Assembly: GCA_024500155.1 (NCBI GenBank)
Contig: CM044868.1
Span: 39,194,165 to 39,258,164, forward strand
Length of the DNA stretch: 64,000 nt
Reading direction: 5' to 3'
Origin: Chenopodium formosanum
Lineage: Eukaryota > Streptophyta > Magnoliopsida > Caryophyllales > Amaranthaceae
Part shown: in pieces, positions 22,263-32,122 of the stretch
How positions within the stretch are numbered: the stretch's first letter is position 1
Layout: every line of letters begins with the position of its first letter
Translations under genes and position numbers: made by a program
The notes under the pieces: generated by a model
Database searches by the model: none
What the model was told of the DNA's origin: nothing
The model's input: only the letters and a program-made list of their open reading frames with translations

Positions 22263-24128
22263 TTGCACCTTCTGCTGAAAGAATTCAAACACATTTTTGC
22301 CTTTGAAGTGGAAAAGATGCCAGGCGTCAGCCCGGATCTGGCTGTCCACAAACTCGCCGTGGATCCCAAAAAGAAGCCCATTCGGCAAAAGAAAAGAAAC
22401 CACGGCGGGGAAAGAAGTCAGGCGGCAGCTGCCAAAGTAAAAAAGCTGCTAGACGCCAGGTTCATTCGGCCTTGTAATTTCCCCGACTGGGTGGCCAACG
22501 TGGTCCTTGTTAAGAAACTGAATGGGACCTGGCGCATGTGTGTTGATTACACAGACCTCAACAAGGTGTGTCCAAAGGAAAGTTACCCGCTTCCAAAGAT
22601 CAACAGTCAAGTCGACTCTACCGCCGGTCACGCCTTGATGAGCTTTATAGATGCCTATTATGGCTTCCATCAGATACCCCTCTTGAAGAAAGATCAAGAG
22701 AAAACAGCCTTCGTCACTGATTTAGGGTTGTTCTATTATACTGTGATGCCGTTTGGCTTGAAAAATGCGCCTGCCACTTTCCAACGGATGATTAATACGG
22801 TCTTCATTAATCAAATTGGGAGGAATGTGGAGGCGTATATTGATGACATGATAGTCAAATCCAAGCAACAGGCGGATCACCTTGCTGATCTCCGAGAAAC
22901 GTTCACCACCCTCAGGCGGCATAAGATCATGTTAAACCCCAAGAAATGCGTCTTTGGTGTTGAGTCTAGGAAGTTTCTCGGATTCCTGATTGATCAAAGG
23001 GGGATAGAGGCTAACCCCGAAAAGATACAGGCGGTGATTGACATGAAGTCACCCCGTTCTGTCAAGGAAGTTCAGAGACTCACTGGTTGCTTGGCCGCCT
23101 TGGGGAGGTTCCTTAGCCGATCAGGCGACAAATGCCTTTACTTCTTCCAAGCAATCAGAAAGAAGACCATGTTTGAATGGGGAGACGATGCTGAGACGGC
23201 ATTCCAGAAGTTAAAAGAACACTTGCATATTCTACCTAGGCTGGTCAGCCCTTTGCCTAGGGAGACGTTGTACATGTATTTAGCCATCTCAGATCATGAT
23301 CTCAGTGCCGTTCTTCTTGCTGATAGAGACGGTGTTCAACTCCCGGTTTACTTCATTAGCCATGTTCTAAAAAATGATGAACTCCGGTACCCCATGGTTG
23401 AAAGATTTAGCCTTACTTTGTATATGGCATTCAAAAAGCTGAAGCCTTACTTTCTGGCACATCCGGTGGTGATTTACACCGACCAGCCACTCAAGCGGCC
23501 AAAGTCCACCTTGGAGCCATCCGGGAGAATGTTGAAATGGGCTATTGGAATGCAAAGTCTGGAAATCACTTACGAACCAAGAAAGGCAGTGAAAGGTCAG
23601 GTGTTTGCCGATTTCATTGTTGAAATGACCCGTTCGGTGGCTCTGGATAATCTTGATCAGGTTTGGAAAGTGTATGTAGACGGGAGCTCTACAAAGAACG
23701 GCTGTGGTGCAGGTATAATCTACGAGTATCCTGAAGGGGACAGATATGAGTATGCACTACGGTTCAAGTTTCAGGCCTCTAATAATGAGGCGGAATATGA
23801 AGCCCTGCTAGCCGGTATCCATATGTGTAAGGCGGCAGGGGCAATGAAAATTGACGCCTACTCTGATTCACAGTTGGTTGTTAGCCAGTATGAGGGAAAA
23901 TTTGAAGCAACTCATTCGGCTATGATTAAGTATCTTCAGGCGGTCAAAGAGGAGGCTGGGTCACTTGAAGAATTTCACCTGAGTCAAGTACCCAGGTTGG
24001 ACAACAACCAGGCGGATGCATTATCAAAGCTGGCATCTTTCGCTTGTCATGATACGCCTCGGTCATTCTTCTGGGAAGTTCTTGAAAAATGGAGCATCTA
24101 TGAAGATCCCATTGGAGTTCTTGACTGA
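22263..24128 (+). CDS. pol: El3 reverse transcriptase, RNase H and archaeal-type RNase H
   Basis: A 621-codon open frame, the longest in the window. Residues about 40-290 are the RT, with WRMCVDYTDLNKVCPKESYPLP, FYYTVMPFGLKNAPATFQRM and the catalytic YIDDMIVKSK at residue 192. Residues about 300-430 are the Ty3-type RNase H (YLAISDHDLSAVLLAD, VVIYTDQPLKRP). Residues about 470-595 are the second RNase H: WKVYVDGSSTKNGCGAG, NNEAEYEALLAGI, DAYSDSQLVVSQ. All catalytic acidic residues checked are present. The real protein began upstream in gag-pro and went on into integrase; a TAG at 22122 and a TGA at 24126 now bound the frame, so ATG at 22263 is only an internal methionine. Confidence 0.88.
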   Translation: MHLLLKEFKHIFAFEVEKMPGVSPDLAVHKLAVDPKKKPIRQKKRNHGGERSQAAAAKVKKLLDARFIRPCNFPDWVANVVLVKKLNGTWRMCVDYTDLNKVCPKESYPLPKINSQVDSTAGHALMSFIDAYYGFHQIPLLKKDQEKTAFVTDLGLFYYTVMPFGLKNAPATFQRMINTVFINQIGRNVEAYIDDMIVKSKQQADHLADLRETFTTLRRHKIMLNPKKCVFGVESRKFLGFLIDQRGIEANPEKIQAVIDMKSPRSVKEVQRLTGCLAALGRFLSRSGDKCLYFFQAIRKKTMFEWGDDAETAFQKLKEHLHILPRLVSPLPRETLYMYLAISDHDLSAVLLADRDGVQLPVYFISHVLKNDELRYPMVERFSLTLYMAFKKLKPYFLAHPVVIYTDQPLKRPKSTLEPSGRMLKWAIGMQSLEITYEPRKAVKGQVFADFIVEMTRSVALDNLDQVWKVYVDGSSTKNGCGAGIIYEYPEGDRYEYALRFKFQASNNEAEYEALLAGIHMCKAAGAMKIDAYSDSQLVVSQYEGKFEATHSAMIKYLQAVKEEAGSLEEFHLSQVPRLDNNQADALSKLASFACHDTPRSFFWEVLEKWSIYEDPIGVLD

Positions 24129-25371
24129 AGCTCTACCTGGATGGATGGCATCCGGGCCTACCTTTTAGACGGTACACTTCCTGATTTGTCACAGGAGGCA
24201 ACCGTCCTGAAGAAGCAAGCTGCAAGCTTCGAGTTGAGAAACGGAGAACTCTTCAAGGCGGGGTTTCTGAAGCCTCTGTTGAAGTGTGTCACCTCAGAAA
24301 AGGGGAAGGAAGTTCTCGAAGACTTGCACTTGGGATTCCGCGCCTCCCACATAGGCGGCAGGTCCCTAGCCGTCAGAGCCAGACAACATTATTTTTGGCC
24401 CACTCTTGAAGCAGGCGCCAAGGAGTTGGTGAAGAAATTGACAAGTGCCAAAAATTTGGCAAACTTATTCACCGTCCGGCTACTGATCTGACGGCCATCC
24501 ACAGCCCAATCATGTTTGCAAAATGGGGCATGGACATTTTAGGTCCTTACACGCCTGCACCAGGCGGAAAGCGCTACATCTTGGTGGCTGTGGATTATTT
24601 CACCAAGTGGGTGGAGGACGAGGCGGTTAAGAACATCAAGACCTCGGACGTAATTTCCTTCATCTGGAAGAACATTATCACCCGGTATGGGGTACCTATG
24701 TCTATGGTGTTCGATAATGGTCCTCAGTTTGAGACGCCTCAACTCAAAACTTGGTTGGGAGATCAAGGGATCTCAAGCTATTTTGCATCAGTTGGCCAAC
24801 CCCAAGCAAATGGCCAAGTTGAAGCCTTCAACAAACTGATCTCAGACTGCATTTAGAAGAAAATTGAAAGAGCCGGTGGCTTGTGGGCAGAAGAGTTAAT
24901 CCATGTCCTATGGGCCATCAGGACAACAGAAAATGGGGCAACCGGTGAAACCCCATTTCTCATGATTTATGGTGCTGAAGCCGTCTTGCCCATTGAACAT
25001 TACGAGCCGACTCTCAGAGTCATGCTATATGATGAAGAGGCAAACTGGGAAGCAATGCGCCTGGCATTGGATTCACTCCCAGAACGCAGGGCAATGCCGC
25101 CTTACGTCATGAGATTTACCGTCTAAGAATGACCAGAGCTTACAACAAGAAAGTACACAAGCGTCCCTAGAAAGTGGACAACTTAGTGTTACGGAAAATG
25201 GAGGCAACTGGTAGGGCCAATGAGCTGGGAAAGCTAACTCCAAATTGGGAAGGCCCCTACCGGATCTATGAAAAAGTAAGAGACGACACCTACCGCCTGG
25301 AAAACTCCAGATGGCAGGCGCCTGCCTAGAACTTGGAATGTAGACAATTTGAAAAAGTACTACTACTGAGA
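24129..25371 (+). pseudogene. pol: El3 integrase
   Basis: Integrase continues in frame after the TGA at 24126. The zinc domain (SHIGGRSLAVRARQHYFWPTL) is followed by a frameshift near 24437 in front of DKCQKF. The DDE core is WGMDILGP, VFDNGPQF and QANGQVEAFNK. A TAG at 24854, a frameshift near 25088, and TAG codons near 25171 and 25328 interrupt the C-terminal domain, which is otherwise recognisable (AYNKKVHKRP, LTPNWEGPYRIYEK, WNVDNLKKYYY) and ends at a TGA near 25369. No chromodomain is present, as expected for the Tat lineage. Confidence 0.85.
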
Positions 25372-26461
25372 ATGTAAATTTTTTGTAAACAGTGAGTCAA
25401 TTAATGAGAATTCAGACTTTGTTTGCAAAATTGTTTTGTTCTTTTTTTATTATCCGCCTGGGTAATACTCAGACGGATCCTTTGTTTATTTAACTAAGTT
25501 TGATACTTGGTATAATTTAATAATTGTCTGTCCGCCTAGATAATACCCAGACGGACTCTTTGTTTAACTAACTAAGTTTGATACTTAGTGTAATTCAATA
25601 ATTGCTTGTCCATTTGGGTAACCCTTAGATGGACTATTTTTTAACCAACTAAGTTCGACACTTAGTGTAAATTCAATGTTGTAATTACGCTCGGCCAATG
25701 CTCCAATTAAAAACTAAGCACAAAAACGCTTAGTGGCTATACAACCGATCTCAAACAAGACCAAAGGCTAAAATGGCTGGATGCTTGCTTATTTTATAAA
25801 ACCGTCTGTCCCAACATGGACAAAGGCGTCCGGCGACACCCCTCCGGGTGCAATCGTCGCAGAGAACAGACTATTCGTCGGTTCTATGTAACTATGCAGA
25901 TGGCGAAAATTGAACGACCGAATTGGTCAACTCATAGCCGTCTAACCAGAATGATCTATGAAGAACGATCAAGTTACCGAATACCGGATGCCCTGAGGCA
26001 TCAGTCGGTCACCGGCTGAAGTTCTCACTTAGGTTATTTATTCCAAAGTTGCACTTTCTATCCCAATTGGGGCAAAAGAGTTGTGCAATGGCTATGCAAT
26101 CTCTACCTAGACGGACAAACACCGTCTAGTTAGTGACTGGAGCGCCTGTTGGTGTACGACTGTGCACTTGGTTTGGGGCAATCACTACTGTGATTGATTG
26201 ACTTACAAATGTATCATTCTCTTTGCAGCATCAGAAGTTCCCAAGTCAATCAACCAACTCCATTTGAAACCAACCACACAGCCGTCAAGGGGCAAGGACT
26301 ACCGGCTTTTGATAAGTTAGGCAAAAAATTGTCGCATGCTTTTGATAAGTTAGGCAAAAATCAGGCATATACGCAAAAATGCAAAAATTGAAATCCAAAC
26401 ACAAACGCAAAATGATCAAAACCGACTCAGTCGGCGCATTCATTAAAAGTCCACCCAACCA
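25372..26461 (+). other. El3 3' trailer, first part
   Basis: Non-coding sequence between the integrase stop and CACTA1. It holds three 78-bp tandem units (25453-25690). Short CCGTCTG/GACGG motifs recur through it (for example at 25466, 25550, 25805, 26110), giving an imperfect family of GACGG sites. No convincing gene is seen. Confidence 0.6.
25453..25690 (+). repeat. 78-bp tandem repeat, three units
   Basis: Units start at 25453, 25531 and 25609, the first two exactly 78 bp apart. Each reads TCCRYYTRGRTAAYMC...CTAAGTTYGAYACTTRGTRTAA. The third unit is the most diverged. Tandem repeats of this kind are typical of the variable 3' untranslated part of Tat elements. Confidence 0.85.
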
Positions 26462-26464
26462 AAC

Positions 26465-28189
26465 CACTACTACAAAAATTGGCAAAGAGATCCGTTGAAA
26501 TATGCCTAAAAGACCGCCTCACAACGGGTCTCTATCTTAGGGGTTTGTTGGATAAAGAGACCCGTTCTTGAGGAGTGTCTGTTTAGGAAGACGAAGAGAC
26601 TCGTTGTAAGTTATAACGGGTATGTTATGTAAGTTATGAATTTAATAGTTTAAAAGAAAAACAGACCTAATGTTTGAGATAGGGGGTCAGTTTAGTGTCA
26701 TCAAACAAACCTATTCTGTCAAATAACGGGTATGTTTGTTCTCAAACTTTTTTAATAAAAAAATAAAAATAAAAATTCTTTTCGCTATAAATTTTTTTGT
26801 TATTTGGCAGCCTCGTATTTGAATTTCAAAAATGTTTTATGCAATACAAAAATTGACGGAACATGCGAAGTAAATTGTAAGAGTACACTATATAAGACAA
26901 TTGAAAATAATAATGGAATTAATTAAAACTTACGTGACACAAAAAAATCATCCAACAACATAAAATTTGAAAAAATAAAAATTATGTGAAATTTACAATA
27001 ATAATTAACATTAATAATGGCTTCAATACTCCATTTCTCCATTGTTTGATGACATCACGCAAACCTAACCAAAAATAAAAAAAAATCAATCTTAATGAAA
27101 ATGCTATAAAAGCTCTAGTATTACTCGTATAATGGTTAATTGGTTATCCAACAAAAATAAGAAAATTTATGGAGCTAATTAATTATGTAACATTCATTGA
27201 TTAAGATAACATAATACTACTGCTAAAACACTAATAAACGACATAATTATTTAGTTACCCAGTTAATCATAATTAAGAAGAACACCTGCAACTCTTCATT
27301 GTAAAAGTGAATGAACTCCAAAAAACTACTACAACAATCTCCGCAAAACCTCCACTAATTAACCAATTCAGAGAAATGAACCTGCAAGCGAGACCCGAAA
27401 AAAGGACTACAGCCACAACGAAGATGGAAGCAATTGTAATAAACAATTCTACTCGAAAACTAATTTGAAAACATAGTCAATAATAATAAAATAAAAACCA
27501 ATTTACAGATCGATTACCTCAATTTTGTTCAGAAGATAGGCCATCAATTAGACAAAAATTCTTCAAAATTCCAAATCCATTAGCATAGGAGGTTGAGCTT
27601 CTTTCTGCCTTTGATAAATTGAAGTAGAGCTTGAATAAGGTTCAATACAAGGGAACATTGAATACGATTGATTATTTTTGTAGAGATGATGAAATTGTTG
27701 GTCTATGTTGTTTATTTTTCCACATCTCCCTTTAACTTGACGATTTCTCAAACTTGAGATAAAATGGGAGATAAATGCAGTGCTTTGATTCAATGGAGAA
27801 GGGAAGAGTAAGTGAAGGGTTGACGGCGGATCCATAAAGAGAGGATGAGGGTTTTCATTTGGGGTTGGGCTTTGTCTTGGGCGAAGGTTTTGAAGAGAGA
27901 ATTAGTGAATAAATTTTAACAGAAATAATGATATACAGTAACAAAAAATTTTTAAAAAAAAAAAATTAAAGAAGAGTACCAAAAATATAAAGGGTCGGTG
28001 TAGTGTAGTCAAGGGGGAAAGGTAAGAGACCATCAAGATTAAAGAACGGCTTTCTTATCTCTCTCTTTTTTTCCTAACACACATATCAGACCCATTACAA
28101 TCAATATAGGATCTCTTACATCAAACAGACTCGTTAGTTAAATAACGGGTCTTTAATTGGGGGTTATTTTACCAAGTTTTGTAGTAGTG
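26465..28189. mobile_element. CACTA1: non-autonomous CACTA transposon
   Basis: The ends are CACTACTACAAAAATTGG and, inverted at the right end, CACTACTACAAAACTTGG. The 3-bp duplication AAC flanks it (26462-26464 and 28190-28192), the size made by CACTA (En/Spm) transposases. Subterminal repeats of AACGGGTCTYT / AGAGACCCGTT in both directions crowd the first 200 bp and the last 120 bp, as expected for transposase-binding sites. The 1.7-kb length and the lack of a transposase show it is non-autonomous. Small open frames inside (for example 27563-27835 minus) have no recognisable domain. It inserted in the El3 trailer. Confidence 0.93.
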
Positions 28190-28385
28190 AACGGTTGTAG
28201 TGGATCAAATGTTAACCGGACCCCGTCCGGGAAAGAGAGAAAAATTTGATTAACCTGGCTCCTCAGCCGGTAAATACAAGAATACTCGGCACGCAGGCCG
28301 GAAAAGCAAGTTTTTGGCATACTGCCGCAGATAAAAATATATATAATAATAATAAAAGAGTTGGCATACTGCCGCTGAAATCACT

Positions 28386-31196
28386 TCAGGCCCACAGGCG
28401 GCTCCTCCTGGTCCTCCTTCTCTTCCTCATCATCTGAGGGAATCACATGCGCTTGACCAGGACCGGGTAGCTCAGGTGCGGGAAGCTTCGAGTTAGGGCG
28501 TTGGCCCAGACGGCGAAGGACTCAGGCTCTGGCTCGCCTTTCTCTCTCAAGTACACCACGTCTTTGGCGTACTTGTGAGCCAGTGCCCAGACGTCATAAT
28601 CCTTGTCTGGGTACAAGGCAGCCCAGGCGATCTTCATTCTGGCGTCATTGTTAGCGTCGATTTCAGCAACCTGGCGGTTTTGCTCTACCTCCAGAGTTGC
28701 CGCAAAGTTTATCTGAGCCTGGGCAGCCTCATCTTCAAGCTTCTAAACCTTGGCTTTCAAGTTGGTGTTCTCTTCAGAAACACCTTGGAGTGTGCCAAGG
28801 TCCGCCTAGGCCATCTTGAGCGCCTCATCAGCCTTCTTGAGGTCCTCCTCCGCCTTCTTCTGAGCCTCCTCCGTCTTCTTCTAAGCCTCCTCTGCGTCGC
28901 TCACTCGCTGGTTGGATATCTTCAAATCCGCCTCCAACTTCTGGATCTTCGACGCCTGTGTCATGGTGGTTGCTTTAGTTTCAAGTTCATTTATGATAGT
29001 GGAGTATAAATCAACATTATCAGCGTCTGTGGCGGACTTCTTGGCCCTTTTTACCTTTTCCCGTTTGCGGGTATAAGGACGCTTGAGCCCGTCTACCCGC
29101 AGCAGAGCCTGCAAAAGCAAATCAAGTTAGTATTGTAGGCGGAGTAAAGCACTTAGAAAATTTTTTCAAGTATCTTACCTCAGCCAGAAGTGACAAGATT
29201 CGTTCCAGATTGAACGTCTCTATCCCAGGGATAGCGTCCTTGTCCTTCCTGCTCACCGCCTCCAGCATGCCTCTGGACGTTTGGCCAACGAGGAGATTGA
29301 TCTGCACCATAATCAACAGGTGATGAGTGCAAAATTAAGGCAGCACTTATCTGTTGCCGACCGTCTGAGGATGACGTCTGTTGGGAGTGGGATTTCACTC
29401 GCAAAGGTCACCCGAGCTCAGGCAGGGATTCAAATGGGTTCTTACCTTCATAGCCGGCCAAGTGAGAGCCGCTTGCAGGCGTGGTGAACCCCCCAGTTGC
29501 TGATAGGGGGTTGGCGAGGTCGAGGCCCATACTGTCGCCTACCCTCTCATTTCGCCCTCCTATCCGCATCTGATTTTTCCCGGCTGAGGTCCCAGGAGTC
29601 ATGGTGGAGCTGGATTTTTTGGTCTTGCTGGGGGTGGAGGCGGATTCCTCCCTGGCCCGTTTGAGATCTTTCTCAAACGTCTTACTCTTCCCTACCTCTC
29701 CTCCCTGTGAAAAAAACCAAGTTAAAGTTAGCATTCGGGGAAAGTAAACTTTGAAGCCAACCTAAGAACGAGTCAAGCGTTTTTTACCTTGGCCTTGAGC
29801 ACGGCCGCCTGTTTTTCCGCAAGCTCCTTGCGGATGGTTGCAGAGGACCGCTTGGGTGTCTTCTCGGTTGGCAACATGTTCAAAGATTCTTCTGCAAAAA
29901 GAAAAAAGTTGATCAATATATCATCAAGCAATTTTGATACAAAAGTACTACAGGTGGATGTGAACTCAGGCGCATATGTTTGGTAAACATGTTTCCTAGC
30001 CCGCAGGCGGCTAAGAAACACTCATCCCTGAGCCAGGCGCTCTTAGGGATCCAGTTCTTGGGGACTTTTATTGTCTCCCTGGTTTACAAGGTTGCGTCTG
30101 TGAGGCCGAAAAAGTCTGCCTCAATTATTTTTTCAAAGTCCTCATTTGGGATCCGGGGAAGACAACACTTCCGGCCCATCAGTTCGGGCTTCTTATTGTA
30201 CTGGCGGAACTCATAGTTCTCCCGCCTTCTAGAAGCCGCCAACAGGTAGAACCTGTGCTTCTAGCCGTCAAATTTAGAGACCTTGTCTAAGGTCATCATG
30301 TGTTGGGGATACGTGGTTAAAGTGTACCACGCCCTCCAGCCGCCTGGGTTTCGGCTAAGATAATGCATCTTAGCAAAAGCTTCCCAGCCGGGATGGAGCC
30401 CCTGAAATTCGCAGGCGGCAACATACCCCAAGATGTTTGCCCAAGAATTGGGGGTAAGTTGCCAGACTTTGAGGCCGTAGCCTCTCAAGATTGCCTTCAC
30501 CGCCTGGTGAAGGGGAAAGCGAAGACCGGCCTTGAACGCCGCCTCATAACAGCCGAAGTAGCCGTTGGCATTCTGTTGATCGTCTTCCCAGGCGATGGTG
30601 CCGTCCTTAGGCGGCACTCTGATTTTGTACCCGTCTCCTAACAGGTGCATTTGTTTAAACCTCTCCAAGTTGTCCTCCATGTGACCCCTATCTTTGGCTG
30701 AGACGTGGATTATGAAGGGGTCGTCCTTCTCACTCCATTTCTTCCTCTCTTCCTCCTCACTATCTATAAGCGGTGGCAAGTCGTCATTGCTCTCAGAAGT
30801 GGAGGCGGAGTTGTCGCTCTCCGTCTCCTCCTCATTTTGTGAAAAAGGAGCTGAGACGGCTTCATCGTCGCCTTGGTCGCATTTTTCCAAAAAGGATTCT
30901 GCGGGAGTTGAAGGGGCACGCGGAGGGGATCTCTCCAGAGCCGTCTGGTTTTCCTGACAAGACGGTTCTCCCTCAAGCGTTTGGCCGCCTGAGCCCTCGC
31001 TTCTGTAATCTGGATCGGGGGTCGTCTGCATAGTCCGAGCCATTGTGTCCTGCACAAACAAGTAAATTGTCGGAATCCAAGCAAAAGGGTGGTCCCAACA
31101 CCCCGAGACGGCACTCCCAGTCCTAGACTCAGCCGTCCCTGGTAACCGGCTGGACTCTAACCTAGGCTGTGTCGTGTGTGTTGGTGATGCATCCAT
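28386..31196 (-). pseudogene. Antisense intron-containing 'gypsy-type transposon' (Transposase_28-like) gene in El3
   Basis: On the minus strand, from ATG at 31196 (or 31043 after a likely first intron ending TTTGTGCAG), a 311-codon frame has an acidic low-complexity N-terminal half and then a domain reading FGCYEAAFKAGLRFPLH, LTPNSWANILGYVAACEF and GWRAWYTL, which I recognise as the plant 'putative gypsy type transposon' domain. A TAG at about 30261 (probably TGG before) splits it from KHRFYLLAASRR. Further exons are bounded by good sites: acceptor TTTTTTGCAG near 29893, donor AAG|GTAAAAAACG near 29785, acceptor TTTTTCACAG near 29706, donor GAAG|GTAAGAACC near 29444, acceptor GGTGCAG near 29303, donor GAG|GTAAGATAC near 29180, acceptor CTTTTGCAG near 29110. 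The last exon is a long coiled coil (LETKATTMTQASKIQKLEAD) with three stops. Molecular function is unknown. Confidence 0.72.
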
Positions 31197-31417
31197 TTAT
31201 TGCAAGAAATATGTACAAGCGGGGAAAAATGAAAAAGAGTAGAGAGAGACAGAGACGGTACCTTTAGATTTGATATCTGAAGGTAGACAGGTCCGACTGG
31301 GTTGACGAGAACGAGTTTTCTTACTTGCGCTTGACTCAGACGGATGACTTCTACTCTCTCTCAAAGTTTTCTCTCTTGAAAAGTTTTGTAAACGTACAAA
31401 ATTATGACGATAAACGG

Positions 31418-31537
31418 CTATATATAAAGGGTAAATTCGGGGGCATCCCCGTAATTTACTCAGAAGGTGAACAGTTACTTTTTGGCGGTAAAATTACCAC
31501 CAACTGGAGCGTGACACGTGTCACAAATGCCACGTGG
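31418..31537 (-). promoter_or_regulatory. Putative promoter of the El3 antisense gene
   Basis: Reading leftward, a TATATATAG box lies at 31418-31427, about 220 bp before the upstream ATG at 31196, with a CT-rich stretch between. Two ACGT palindromes sit 85-120 bp upstream: GACACGTGTC at 31513-31522 and CCACGTGG at 31530-31537. These are the same two site types found in the El3 LTR promoter, but they lie outside the LTR. Confidence 0.5.
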
Positions 31538-31554
31538 TGTGCCATGTCACATCT

Positions 31555-31566
31555 GTGAGGGGCAAA
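31555..31566 (+). other. El3 polypurine tract
   Basis: GTGAGGGGCAAA directly precedes the 3' LTR start TGTTTAGGG at 31567, the expected position and composition of a plus-strand primer. Confidence 0.6.
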
Positions 31567-32054
31567 TGTTTAGGGTAATTTTACCCCGCCACGTGGTCCA
31601 ATCAGAGGATGACACGTGTCAGCCCCATGATGGCCCAAAGTGGACCTATCCCTGCTTGACATGTGTCACTCCAGAAACTTAGGGGAAATGGCGGCCTTCA
31701 GGCCCAAATCCCGAGAAAGCCGCAATGCGCCGCAGCCCACCAATGATTAGGGTTCAGTGACCTAATTAGGGGCACAAATCCCGAGGACCCTATACATAGG
31801 GAGATTCCTCTCTTTTGGAGGGTACGTTTTACCATTTATTACAAACTGTCCTTTTGATAGAGACATCTGAGCTTGGAATCCGAGCAGATACCCACCTAAA
31901 TTTCCGCACCTTTTTCTCTCCCTTCAAATTACTAACTTGTTTGTTGGAGGCGGAGCACCACCCAATCGGTGTCTCCATTTGTTTTGCAGTTACAGGCCGC
32001 ACCGGACCAGTCTTTGTGTTGTAACTCTCCCGAGGGACAAAATCACCCAAAACA
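31567..32054 (+). repeat. El3 3' LTR
   Basis: A 488-bp copy of 19052-19539 with about 22 substitutions and no length change. It ends ACCCAAAACA at 32054, followed directly by the remaining 45 bp of the El2 LTR. Confidence 0.92.
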
Positions 32055-32099
32055 TTCATAGTGGGGCTCAAGTGTGGGATGCTTGAAATATTCCCTACA
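32055..32099 (+). mobile_element. El2 5' LTR, segment 3 of 3
   Basis: TTCATAGTGGGGCTCAAG to CCCTACA matches the last 45 bases of the El1 5' LTR. It ends seven bases before a PBS, which shows that the split LTR beginning at 1482 is the 5' LTR of an element whose interior starts here. Confidence 0.85.
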
Positions 32100-32105
32100 G
32101 TATTT

Positions 32106-32122
32106 TGGCGACTCCACTGGGA
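32106..32122 (+). other. El2 primer binding site
   Basis: TGGCGACTCCACTGGGA, the intact form of the site also seen at 4866. Confidence 0.75.

Larger units (their letters stand above)
19052..32054 (+). mobile_element. El3: Tat-lineage LTR retrotransposon with antisense gene
   Basis: Two 488-bp LTRs bound a 12-kb interior with PBS, gag, protease, RT, two RNase H domains and integrase in sense, then a trailer, CACTA1 and an antisense intron-containing gene. The LTRs differ at about 22 positions by hand count (about 95.5% identical). It inserted into the 5' LTR of El2; the flanks ATCAC (19047-19051) and TTCAT (32055-32059) are an imperfect 5-bp target duplication, and joining them restores the El2 LTR sequence. 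El7 at 61410 is the same family. Confidence 0.9.

Noticed and set aside
25453..25690. CRISPR-like array
   Set aside because: Direct adjacent 78-bp units without spacers, in a plant retrotransposon trailer; these are ordinary tandem repeats.
27563..27835. 90-codon minus-strand frame in CACTA1 as a transposase remnant
   Set aside because: No resemblance to CACTA transposase or TNPA-like proteins was seen and the composition is random-like.
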